DNA from: Apodospora peruviana | Lineage: Eukaryota > Ascomycota > Sordariomycetes > Sordariales > Lasiosphaeriaceae | Length of the DNA: 64,000 nt | Assembly (NCBI GenBank): GCA_033439685.1 | Contig: JAUEDM010000005.1 | Span: forward strand, 3,038,001 to 3,102,000 | Direction: 5' to 3' | Part shown: in pieces, positions 21,775 through 32,951 of the stretch | Position numbering within the stretch: the stretch's first letter is position 1 | Layout of the letters: every line of letters starts with the position of its first letter | Notes under the pieces: generated by a model | Told to the model about the DNA's origin: nothing | Databases searched by the model: none | Seen by the model: only the letters and a program-made list of their open reading frames with translations | Made by a program: the position numbers and the translations under genes

Positions 21775-23079
21775 ATGACCAGCAAAGCAACAGCCGCCCG
21801 CCCGCCACTGAACACCGTCCTCCCCCCGCTCATCCTCGGCACGGCAACGTTCAACAAGCAATATGTCGACGACCCAGAGTCCATGCCCTACCGGGACATT
21901 GTTGCTCGCGCCATCTCCCTGGGCGTCAACAGCTTCGACACATCGCCGTACTACGGCCCGTCCGAGATCCTCCTCGGGAAAGCCCTTGACGCCCTGATGA
22001 ACCCGCGGCCTTCTGGGGAACCCACCCCGGCCCCTCTGCCGCGATCTGCCTTCACCATTGTCACCAAAGCCGGCCGCGTCGTCCTCGACGAGTTCGACTA
22101 CTCGCCCGCCTACATCCGCTACTCGGTCCTCCGCAGCCTGCAGCGTCTCCACACCCCCTACCTCGACCTGGTCTACACCCACGACGTTGAGTTCGTCCCC
22201 CCTGCCGAAGTCCTCGGCGCCGTGCGGGAGCTGCGGCGTCTGCGCGACGAAGATGGTCTCATCCGTTACGTCGGCATCAGCGGCTTCCCGGTAGACGTCC
22301 TGTGCAGTCTGGCCGAGATGATACTCGCCGAGACGGGCGAGCCGCTGGACGCCGTGCTAAGTTACGGACATTTCACCATTCAGAACCGACGGCTGGGCTT
22401 GCCTTTGGTCGAGGGCGGGGATGATGACGAGAACAGCCCGTTGGCCAGGTTGAGGGCTGCCGGCGTGGGTGTAGTCCTAAATGCCAGTATGTTGGGCATG
22501 GGTCTGTTGACGAGTCGTGGCATTCCCACTGACCCTGTGACGCCCGAGGGGGAAGCCTCGCCCCTAGTAAAGTGGCACCCGTCCCCTTCGGGGCTGCGGG
22601 TGGCGTGCAAGGAGCTTACCACCATTGCCGCTGCTGCCGGCGAGCGTTTGGAGTCGGTGGCTATACGGTGGGCGATGGAGGAATGGGCGCGGGTTGGGGC
22701 GTCCGCTGGTGTCGGCGTGACCATTGCTGCCGCTGGGCGTGTAGGTGGCACTGTCTGTGGTGTGTCGTCCATCGCCGAGCTGGAAGAGACGGTGAAAGAG
22801 TGGCGCGAGGTCCTGTCCGGGCTCGAACAAAAAGCCCTGGACGACCGTGAAGCATCTGGCACAGTCCGACGGCGGAAAGTGTTGGAGCTGGTGCAAAAGC
22901 AACTCTGGCCGGCGCTGGGGTCATGGAAAGACTATGTCTGGGCCAGTCCAGGCGCCGGATTCGTGAATAGCAGACCCGTAGAGGATCAGGGCAAATTCCC
23001 GGATGATGGCGTGATGAGCTGTTACGAACAACTCAAGAAGAATGCGAGGGGCTCCTGGCCAGGGAGTGAGCGAAGATGA
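21775..23079 (+). CDS. Aldo/keto reductase, Ara2-like D-arabinose dehydrogenase
   Basis: A single exon encodes 434 residues from the ATG at 21775 (MTSKATAARPP), placed just before the first beta strand LPPLILGTATF. The aldo/keto reductase tetrad is present: Asp in NSFDTSPYYG, Tyr in the same motif, Lys in TIVTKAG and His in VYTHDVE. The PLILGTATFNKQY start and the long C-terminal extension match yeast Ara2, an NAD-dependent dehydrogenase that oxidises D-arabinose to its lactone for D-erythroascorbate synthesis, and plant L-galactose dehydrogenase. Typical members have about 335-400 residues. The extra length is a GPSEILLGKALDAL-linked insertion and a C-terminal tail after residue 390. Cytosolic; function inferred from family. 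Confidence 0.88.
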   Translation: MTSKATAARPPLNTVLPPLILGTATFNKQYVDDPESMPYRDIVARAISLGVNSFDTSPYYGPSEILLGKALDALMNPRPSGEPTPAPLPRSAFTIVTKAGRVVLDEFDYSPAYIRYSVLRSLQRLHTPYLDLVYTHDVEFVPPAEVLGAVRELRRLRDEDGLIRYVGISGFPVDVLCSLAEMILAETGEPLDAVLSYGHFTIQNRRLGLPLVEGGDDDENSPLARLRAAGVGVVLNASMLGMGLLTSRGIPTDPVTPEGEASPLVKWHPSPSGLRVACKELTTIAAAAGERLESVAIRWAMEEWARVGASAGVGVTIAAAGRVGGTVCGVSSIAELEETVKEWREVLSGLEQKALDDREASGTVRRRKVLELVQKQLWPALGSWKDYVWASPGAGFVNSRPVEDQGKFPDDGVMSCYEQLKKNARGSWPGSERR

Positions 23080-23688
23080 CATGGTTAGACGTCAAAGAAG
23101 GCGGTAATTCTCCAGAACTACTTTCTAGTTTCAACTTGTATTTCATCAAAGATCCTATCTTCAGGATTCTAAATCCAACCGAATCAAGAAAAAGACTGCA
23201 CTCATCCCCAGCTCAAGTAACTCCAAACTCCATCCTGCCTTCCCACCATGTGCCATGTCTGTCGGAAACTCATTTACCATCCTTAACCCAAGGCTCCAGT
23301 CCAATTCTCAACCCGGTCGCGAATCCAGCAAGAAAGATGTGAAAGGGGGAGAAGGGGAAAGAGAAAACAAAAGAAATGTGGGATGTATACAAAAACATGT
23401 TTGTATGACGCTACCAATGACCATGCAAACGCACCACTACAGCCGCCCGCTCGCCCACACCATACAGTCCTGCATGCCTGTATCCTGCCGTTTCCAGATC
23501 CTGAATAGCGATTTCGTCTAAGCCAGCAATCGCTCGATCGCACTCGAAAATCCGGTAATTGTACTTCAGCGCTGGCCTGTTTCCCCGATCGTCCACTCTG
23601 TTCACTCCATACCTCCAAAAATACTCTAGTGAGCCTATTCATCACTCTGGGCGCGCCTAAGGCAGGACCGAACCAGGCTGTCGCACCA
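23080..23688. other. Intergenic, convergent 3' ends (Ara2-like / SIP5-like)
   Basis: The segment holds the 3' regions of both neighbours. On the minus strand an open frame at about 23411-23605 looks protein-like but lacks a start or a good splice link to SIP5. A short alternative last exon for SIP5 could lie at 23602-23625. Confidence 0.45.
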
Positions 23689-26480
23689 CTACTGCGTTAC
23701 CTGAAACGCACTTTCTACAGCCGTTGCCTCGTTCCCAAGTTGCTTAGAATCTCCAGCAATATCATCGGTGGGCGCAGGCGTTTCGGGTGTAACGGTGACC
23801 TTGGGCGGCGCCAGCCCGGCTGGCTGATTTTCCTTCTGGCTCCCGAGAGTCCTCTCTGGCTCGACGACGTTCGAAATAGTCGTCCCAGCTGTCTCCGCAC
23901 CCAAAGACGAAACATCCTCTACTCGCTCCACCTCGACGACTTGACCGTCCGACTTAACAGCCTCACCAGAGTTGGCCTGTGACTCTTGCTTTAGCTTGTC
24001 GTCACCCAGGTCCTTCGCCTTCCTGTCGGCCTCAATATGACTGAGGCGCCTTCCGGCATGCTCCCCTTCCAAGCTCACGCCAACAACCTCGGCCAAGCTC
24101 CTAAAGTTGAACATGGGCTCAGTACTTGCACTCGGATCTTTCTCTCGGTCTTGATCGCCACCATCCTCACTAGCGCCGGAGCGACTGCCCAGACTCAGAC
24201 CACTAGCACGGGGATCTTGAAGGTGGGAAGGCGAAGTGTAACTGCCATGCCGGCTATCCAAAAGTGACGAGGACACGGACGAGGCGCTGCTCATTTGCCG
24301 GAGATGAGATGGACCTGCTGGCTGGTGTGGAGACGGAATGGGACGCGGAGCAGAGACTGAAGTCGCCGCTGCAGAGGGTCCGGCGGCGACAGGCTCAGAA
24401 CCCTCTGGGGTCATAGGCAGACTCCGGTCGATTGCCTTGCCTTTGTCCTTCAGATTCGGATCCGCAACCGCGGCCGCCGATGTGCCCGTGTTTACCATTG
24501 CACTGGCTACGCTGGCCTCAACTCGAAGATTGCTGGCACCGCTATTCCCACGCTTCCTTCCAAATCCAGGTAGACTCAAACTACTTCCGCTTGCTGAACT
24601 GTGGCCGCTGCGGCCCTCCGCACCACCTTCGTACGGGCCTCCGTGCTTCGCTGCCGCCTTTGCAGCCTTCCTCTCTTCCTTCTCGCGCTTCTTGGCTTCT
24701 TTCTTCTCCTCTTTCTCCGCCTTTCGCTTGCGCTCTTCTTCCGCCGCGAGCGAGAGACGAATAGCTTCCATAAACATCATATCTTCAAGGTCTTCCATTC
24801 GACTACGTCGGTTGCCGCCGCCGCTCGAGACCAGGGCAGGGCCCGGATTTCCCCTGGCACCAAGGTCAAGGCCGCTATATGAGGGAGCTGCCGAGCCATT
24901 ATCGCCGTTGTCACCATCCACATTGTTGGCTCCTCCAGGGACAGCTCCGGTGGGTCCAGATCCTGAGCCGCCGGTGTTTCTCCGTCCGAACCGACTGCGA
25001 AAGGCACGAGTCTCGGTATTTCCCATAAGGAAGGCTGCTGTATGCAAGGCCGTGGCAGCGGCAGCCCTTCTTGCTTGATGAGCGCGGGCGGCTTGCAGTT
25101 TGCTTGCCCATTCTGGTCGAATCCTGTCCGTCAGAATTACATTGTGCGCATGGGTGGAAAGAGATTGAGTGCGGCGGCGGCCGGCAGCAGCAGCAGCAGC
25201 AGGGCTGGGGAGTGAGGGCGACAGATTCGCCGAGTTGAGTGAACTGTTGGAAGACATGGCGGTATGCATGCTTCCCAGCGTTGGCGGAGGGACCGTGTAA
25301 GTTAAGCCGCGGCGGAAAGGCGGCGGTTCGTAGGTGACGCCGAACTCAGGCTGAGTACAGTACGGGCAGCATGCGGGTTCCGAGACCAAGAGACCGGCTG
25401 TCTCTTCGGGGTTAGTATTCGGGTCATTCTCATTGTGACCCTCGGGGAAATGCGGGTCTGGTCGCTTGATCTGAACAAAGCATTCGCTACAGATAGGCTG
25501 GTCACAACACCGCGTATGGTTCAGATAGGGCGGATACGACAAGAAGCAGATAGGGCACTCGGTGGCATCCTTGTAAAGAAAAACCTCGATAGGCTGTCCA
25601 TTGACAAATGGATCGTTGGGTAGGTTGATCTCGCGGGGCATAATCTCGGTGGTTGAGCCGTTTCGTGATGTCCCACCCAACACGGCCGCAAGCGCCTTTC
25701 CGCGAGGCTTAAATGGGGAGCTCGTTCTGGGGGGTTGGGCAGAGACAGGAGACCCCAGAGCAGAACCAGCATTAGACAAGCTGTGTTCAGATGTCGCAGA
25801 CTGCGTCCGGCCACCCATCGGTACCGTCAAGTTACTGAGGTTCTGGGTCGATGACGTGGGTGAGTCAGACGATAGCAGTCGGGGGATAAGTTCATCAGGA
25901 GGGGTCTGGTCGGCAGCCGGGACGGGCAGTCCTCGTGCCGCAGCAATTATTTGGGGTTCGGTCCACTGGTCGTCAAAGTCGTTGAGGCCTCGCCAGAAGG
26001 GAGCCATCTTACGCTCGATCTTTGAGAAACTCGGTTAGCACTGTGTTTGAGCGTGACCCATACATGCCCGGAGGACCAACGTACCTGTAATTGCCGGACA
26101 ATCTGCTTGTTGAAATCTTCAAGGCCGGTATAGGTACCCATGGTGACGAGAAAGCCGCCATCGACATGCTCTTCTCTCATACTTCGCTCTCGCTCGGCGA
26201 GTCTGGCCACCCTCTCTCTTTCTAACTTCCGGGCTTCTCGCTCTTGCTTTGTCTCACGGCGTTCGTAGGGGGCATCGGAATGTGAGCCGGAACCACCGGT
26301 CGGACCCAATCCCAATATTCCCCCAAGGTCACCCCGACTGACTCGGCCTCGCCTATTGGAGGATCGATCGGACTGCACGGAGGTGCCGGCGCCAGACTCG
26401 ACGCCGGGCGCGAAACCCGCCTGGTGGCCACGATGGGCAGCATCACCACCCCGGGACTCCTTTGTGCTCGCATTTCCCAT
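23689..26480 (-). CDS. SIP5-like protein with RING-like zinc domain
   Basis: Two exons (26085-26480 and 23689-26019) with a 65-nt intron encode 908 residues. The start MGNASTKES fits the N-myristoylation pattern (Gly2, Thr6). A charged coiled coil rich in ERE/ER repeats follows (residues about 55-100), then VTMGTYTGLEDFNKQIVRQLQIERKMAPFWRGL. The diagnostic zinc segment begins at ECPICFLSYPPYLNHTRCC (about residue 286) and continues through CSECF and CCPYC. The remaining 550 residues are low-complexity Ser/Gly/Ala-rich with a second Lys/Glu-rich helix at about 560-590. Yeast Sip5 binds the Snf1 kinase and the Reg1/Glc7 phosphatase, linking it to glucose signalling. The last intron is uncertain: a GTAACG donor at 23695-23700 could splice to 23625 and replace the final VTQ by SIFGGME. 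Confidence 0.87.
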
Positions 26481-27107
26481 GGTTGGTGTCGTGGTGGCCC
26501 TGGCCTTATCACCTCACTCAACAAGGGTACGGCAGGCGGCGGTCGAGGGAAAGCTGTCGTTGTGAATAATGGTTTGGGCGGCTCGTCGGTTCGGTCGGGG
26601 AAGTTGGCTAGTGTTTTTTTTCGCAGGGGCGGATCGTTGACGCAATCAGACCGAAAGCCAGGCTGGATCAGGCCACGGCCTGCGGGCGAGGAAGAGTGTT
26701 TCGCGGAATGATTCGTCGAGATGACGCAGAAAAGCCAGCGGCAGGGTATGGGAAATCGGAGCGAGAGGAGGGCCGTTGTTGAAGGGGACCAGCACGGTGA
26801 CCAGCACGGTCTGCGGGAGCTACGGGTGTTACGACAGGGCGAGTCTTGGTTTTCTTCTCCCCCCGGGCCTGACGACGATGGGTTGCCGATCAATTCAACA
26901 CAGAGCCCCAGGTCAGACTGAGCTGGGGTTGGTCTTGTTGGCCGGAGAGGGCGGAGAGGTGGAGAGGTGGAGAGGCGGTGATGGAGCGGGTAAGATCCAA
27001 TGGGCGCTGGTGGCACAGGCGCTCATCGGCTCATCATGCTTGCGGGTGTGCAACCGACTGGAGACCGAAACCTGCAAAGCTGCCAGTGAGTGGCCCGTCC
27101 GGACGTG

Positions 27108-27142
27108 AGTGCCAGAGTGCCAGTGCCAGTGCCAGTGCCAGC
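27108..27142. repeat. Hexanucleotide microsatellite (AGTGCC)n
   Basis: About five tandem copies of AGTGCC occur, the first separated from the rest by an extra AG. It lies about 630 bp upstream of the SIP5-like start codon. Confidence 0.85.
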
Positions 27143-28827
27143 AAATGGCAATGCGGGGTAAATCGTAAATCACACAACAGCGACAGTCAGAGTGATGAGA
27201 GAGAGGGTCGTAATGGGAGAGCGGGTGATGATACTAGTTCGTTGTTGTTGATGATAAGGTGCTCTGTGGTCAGCGGGCCAGGTCAGGATCCATCCAAGAC
27301 AATTGCAGCTGTTCCAACCTCCAGATGTTGATGTGCCAAGAAGCGTGGAACAAGCGCCGCTGATAGCCCGAGTCTTGGTCAAAGCAGTGGCCCGGTACTG
27401 TACGAATGCGTACATGACGACTGGCAGTCTGCAGCTACCGATAGGTACCTAAGGTACCTTATGGATACAGAGCTGCCAGACGCGTCGTGGTTTTAAACTT
27501 TGGGGGTTGACGGCTCCAGGACGACGGGATTGCGCTCAAAGTCCAAGAAAAAACAACTTCCCACGCTCAAGTCAACCCGTAACCACTGGCTACACCGACA
27601 TCGACAGTGAAGTTATGGTCATTGAGAAATTTGGAAATACCCAAATCTTAAGGCACCTGCCCTCCCTGCCTGCCTGACCTGCTGACTCATCCCACAATCC
27701 GGGCTGTCCTTACTCAAAAGTCACTGACCATAAGGCAGGGCCTGCAGGCAATTCTCGCCAATCACAAGTGTGGGGGGGCGCCATGGCCCGTCGTCTGTCG
27801 GAATAGCCACATGCAAATCCGTCGCGTTCCACCGAAAATACCCAAAATACTAGGTACCTAGGCAGCCAGCTGCAAAGGTAGTCTGACCAAACATAAAATT
27901 TTGCCTTGGTGGTTTGGCTTCATTTTACCACGGTGATGCAAGACTCAAGCCAGATCCGGAAACGGCTTTTATATAGAACCAGACACCAAGGTCGCACGGG
28001 TAGGCAAGGGTTAAGACACTCCCTCTCCATCTGACATCCATCCTTCTCAGATGGAATGGGTCGTCGTACCTTCAACTGCCAGCTTGCAGCTTCGAGACTA
28101 GGTACCTCCTACTGTATTGTCTCGTTGACCAGGCACATGGGTCCGCTTGTAACGTCACCAATAAAGCATTCCTGTTCACGTAGTTCTTAACCCGAGGGGA
28201 GGGTATTGACCAAGTCATGCGCCGGATGTTCTTCCTGCTCGTCAACTCTTGACACTATGTTCAGTCATAATACCAAGACTTCCCTCCCGTCTTGTCCTCG
28301 AGACTTCTCAACCAGACCAACGGGTTCGTCGTTGGCCTAGGTGGCATCTAGGACCGGAGAGCTCGCTATATAACACCCAATGTATCAAACGGCCGTTGTG
28401 GTGACAGGACGGGTGGTATATTACTATCTAGTACTTGGTCCGCTAGCAAACCACTGTGTATGGAGTACATTAGCAGATACCCACCGTACCGATAAGAAAG
28501 TATACCACGCAATGGCCTAGGCATATTCGTCAGGGCTAAAAACGTCGTCTGGCGAGAAGTGGGCCGTTCTCTTACAATGGATTAACTGTTGAGATACACA
28601 GTAGGTAAGTGAAAGAGGTGGCACCACGCCTACGTTATGAGTGCAATCTTCTTATTCACGGTCTCTATCGCTGAAACCCAACCAGACATTTACATGTAGA
28701 TATCAGGACCGTACGGTAGCCCGGCCTATTGAAATAATCAAGCCCGAAAAGCCACATACGCCACCGGACCCTGGACAGAGGGTACAAAGTATCAACGACG
28801 TCCATTGAAAGTGTGTAGTGGGCAGCT

Positions 28828-28845
28828 CCCCCCCCCCCCCCCCCC
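28828..28845 (+). repeat. Homopolymer run of 18 C
   Basis: Eighteen consecutive C followed by GGG. Long C runs are rare in fungal genomes and error-prone in sequencing, so the exact length is uncertain. Confidence 0.9.
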
Positions 28846-31800
28846 GGGACGTATGAGTGTAAGCAGAACCTTAATCCAAAACACAGCTAGGAATACATAC
28901 CTGTACGCAAGATAATCCTAAGTATACCTGCCTATTCATAAATGAAGAGTTGATACTACTGTCAGACAGCATAAAGCATGATATCTGATCCGTGCAATCA
29001 AACGTGCAAAACATGACCGCGAGGTCTAAGAAGCAGCCCAAATGCCATACTTGGCGAACATGGCGGCGAGTGTATACGATCAAGTACAAAGATGTCGGCT
29101 GTCAACTGATTGACACCTGCCAGCTCTCATTAATCATGAAGCCAGCCCATAACGACGCCTATCGGGCAGGGACACCCAGCCGTCCTTTCTCCGTCTATCT
29201 TCACTCGACCGCGACGACACACGAGAGAATAGCCCATGGCAAGAAGCAGTGGGTTCCGGACCAGAGGATGTGCTAACTTGAGATACTGAGCAAGCACAGC
29301 AGAAACCCAGCAGGGCTATGTGCACTGTTCGCGACTTGGAGGAGAACTCCAAGTGTACGTAGGCACTGGACTGGTATACGACGAGCGGACCTTGGGATCG
29401 GACAACTAAGCTACAAACCCGGACACGAAGACCAGGATGGAACTAACACCACCATGGCATGTATGTCAAGGTCGTACGACATCTTACGTATATAGCGCCG
29501 CAACGACCTCACTTAAGAACTGCTATATTGCCCAGGCATGTTCACGTTGTGGACCCGTCGTATAGCCCGGGCATTATCGTAGCGGGAAAAGGGTCCAGCA
29601 AAATCATGTTTTGTTCGGGAATAAACCGAAGAAACAACGAAGAAACATCATTCCACACCGCGAGTCGTGCTCATATTCGAACCGCGCACGCCGCGGTGGA
29701 TAGAAGAACGGCAATTCGGTAGACCCATCTTTGCTACCTAGGCCATCGCCAGTAACTTGACCCAGACACCGTCTAACCAGACATACGAGAACCAAATATC
29801 GGCGTAACAACATCGGGCCAGCTCAAGAAGTACCTCATTGAGGTTGCGTTCATATACAGCGAGGATAGCCCTTTGGGCTGGCATATGGGCGCCATTTTGA
29901 TCCCCAACACCAGGCGAAGGACATGAAAAAGAGAATGAACCCTGCTACGAGCCGAGTTGGTAATTTTGTATGATATTAATACTGTTGTTCCCAGAGCATC
30001 ACTCCAGCTACGGCATAACGGCCACGTGCAGGCTCTGTTCTCCTGAACCTGAGGAAAGCTACGTTGAAAGCACCGGCCCATCCAGGCTACTCGCACGTTT
30101 CTTGCCGTATTAGTGGTTCTCGCCGTCCTTTCACTATATTTGATAACTCCGTGCTACCAGCTACTCATCGCAGACCAAGGAGGATGAGATGACCGGTGAC
30201 TAGGTACCTACCTAATCACACTGACTTCAGGACTTTGGGTGTGGGCGATGTTGATCGGATTCAAGAGTCTGATTTTGTCGTAGTGTCGTTGAGAGTACGA
30301 GATCACTTTGCGGTCACGTGTCCAACCTTGGTCGTCGTCAGAAAATGTTGGGCTCTAATCTCCTTCTACGAGAGCAGGACCGGACCGGCGATACCGGGTT
30401 CCGGCTCCGGGATCATGCCGACAATGAAGACAATGCCGAGAAGACGGCGAAGAGATCAGCCAACGAAGAGCATGTGATGATGGCAGGCCCAGGAATCCCA
30501 AGCACACGGGCTGACAGGATCGATCAATGGTATCATGGTGATAGCGTAGTAGCGACAATCCGATACTGCCGCTAGTCAAGCAGTTGGGGCCAATGATGGC
30601 GCCCGCATCGCCTTGACGATGCAACTGGCTTGGAAGGCCCTTACCGATCACCGGTCAGGCAAATGCCGCTTCTACATGAAGCAAGACGTTGCGCACAAGG
30701 TACGAGAATAATGCCGTGGTGGGTTTGTTTTTCACTCTCTCCCGGTCTTTCGCATTCCCAGTTGAGCATTCGGTCGTACTTGGACACAGAAAGAACATGA
30801 CCCCAGGTCCGCTCTTCAGCCCGGGCCGACAGCATTTAGGTAAGTACTATTACTCCGTCCAGGCCGGCGACTCGGTCTCGGTCCCGTACTCGTGTTCGGA
30901 GCAGGAGTTTGCTGGCGGGGTTGGAGATTTGTACCTGCGGAGCTAGGGATACCCCTCAGTACGAATAGTCGGTTCCGGCCAGGGGGTCGTGCCATGCCCC
31001 GACGGGCAACAATCAAGGGGAGTGAAGGCGCCGGCGACAGGCAGCAAAGACACGGCGCTGTATACCGGTAATATGTAAAGATGGGGGACAAACTGATGTT
31101 AAATGGTTACGGGCGCGCGGGGGGTTGTGGTCAGGGTAACGGTACTACTGAGGCTATTTGTACCGTGCTGTTCAAACCATCCAATATTCCGTTCATGGCT
31201 CGCAGTGATGGCGATATCCTGCAGCTTCTAAGATACCTGAGTTGCATTTTGAGACAGGCGGGTGGACTTCAGACGGCTACCTTAACTCTGTGCGGGTTAT
31301 CGGGCTGATGAGGACCCCGAAGAAAAAAAAGTTTCCAGCGAATTACGGAGTGAGACCCACGTGGAATCCCAGTGGAATCCCAGGTGGAGGCGGGGGGCGC
31401 AGCGGGACGCATTCGGATTGCGTTCGATCCGGGAATTGCCCCTCCAACTGGAAAAAGATGAGATGTACGGAGTAAGCCAAAGATCAAACCCGCGGTGGGA
31501 CTCCTGCACTCCTGCAACTGAGAACAATAATTGTCGGGCTCTTCAGATGGCGAGGACCCGTGGAGGCCAAACCAACCCCCCACCTACTCCACCGTAGCCC
31601 CCAATCATCTCATAGCTGCCAAGGCTTGTACAAGATTGTGTTTAAATGACCTGGGGTTGGCTTTCCCGGTCGATCGGTTGCCTTCCATGCTTGACCTGGA
31701 AATGGAGTTGGCAACTCAGGTTGGATGTGCCTTTTTTAAGGTACCACATGTAGGTACGTTTACCTAGAGTTTGGATGTCTGCAAGTATTTTAATTAAGGT

Positions 31801-32951
31801 AGGGGTTACGCACTATACACGTATGTGCATTCATCGGAATTAATGGCAATTTGAGGTGAAACTCAGTGTGAGAGTTATGAACCTCGTAGGGCTCAAGTTC
31901 ATGTCAATCTGAAAAGTGAAAACAGGGCAGTTGATAACACTACCTAGCACTGCCAGTCTTTCAGTTAGGAGGGTGCTTCACTCACTCCCGAACCTCACCA
32001 TCTAATCTGTAATCTGATGAGGGAGGGCGATACGGTACGATGGCGGGCCAGTGGGGCCGGGATGTGCACACAACGGACGGGACCAACTGAAGTGCGGCTG
32101 TCCCGTCACGCCAAGCCAAACCATCACCCTGACACCCTCCAATTTGAGTCTAGGTCTTACCTTTTTCCAGCTTCGAGAGTTGTCCATCGCGCGCAAAGCG
32201 TCCGGCGCGGGCAGGCTGCAATTCAGAGGAAGCGGAATGAAAATGGCATGGAAGCGCCTGGTTCTAGAGATGAACTTGAAGGGGTCGCGCCGTGGGCGTT
32301 TGGGAGAGGGAATTACGGATCGTTGTTAAGGAAGGCTCTTCTCCGCTCCGCTCCGCAGCCCGCTGTCCCGATCCAGACCAAGCGCGTCATTTCTTCGGCT
32401 CGGGGCTACTGGTGGGTGTCTGGTGTAGAAGGCAGACAATAGACGTCGGGAACTTTTGGATTCCCCCCAGAATTGAGAAGCTGATTTTCAGAGAGGGTGT
32501 GGCCCACCGCGCCGGACTCGATGCCGTTTCCGTCAAGGTAGGATGCCACTCCACTCGGGCCCTGGAAACTGTCCGTTCTGCGTAGGGATCCAGCCGGGTA
32601 GTCTGGGCTAAGGAGTCGTGTTAGTCTGTACATATTTCTTTTTTATTGCGCGTCTGCTACTGTGGGTTCGTTCGCCCTTGATTGACTTTATCATCCGTTT
32701 ATACACTACGGTACTTCTTTCTTCTCCTTTTCTCCTTGACGTGATTGTGTTTTGCTTCATAGTTCCCATTTTGCTCGGAAGTTCCGTGCTGTTCATTCGT
32801 TTATCTGATCCAGGTCGCCGCCGCTCCTGGTCAGCAGCTCCTTACCACACACCTACCTGATACCTGTTACCGGGCTATCTCATCAACAACATATCTCCGG
32901 AAGGGTCACTTACAGAATCACGACTGCCTTCGTTGGCAGGACGCCGGAACA

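Larger units (their letters stand above)
26481..32951. other. 6.5-kb region without a recognisable gene
   Basis: The stretch lies between two divergent genes, SIP5-like and the ABC transporter. It is not strongly AT-rich, so it is unlike the transposon block at the right end. Frames of up to about 260 codons occur near 26.2-27.0 kb, but they overlap the SIP5 start on its own strand in another phase. The region holds a GTGCCA-type microsatellite (27108-27142), an 18-C run (28828-28845) and several GGTACC palindromes. Promoters of both flanking genes must lie at its ends. Small or non-coding genes cannot be excluded. Confidence 0.5.

Noticed and set aside
23411..23605. Protein-like frame downstream of SIP5 on the same strand
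   Set aside because: No acceptor in the right phase links it to the SIP5 exon, and it has no recognisable motif. It is probably 3' untranslated sequence, though cDNA would settle it.
24338..25078. 246-codon open frame on the plus strand
   Set aside because: It is antisense to the low-complexity part of the SIP5-like gene; the Phe/Ser/Arg-rich product is an artefact of the GC-rich complement.
26222..27016. 264-codon open frame on the minus strand
   Set aside because: It overlaps the first SIP5 exon in another phase. It is Pro/Ser-rich without domain support, and the SIP5 frame carries the conserved sequence.
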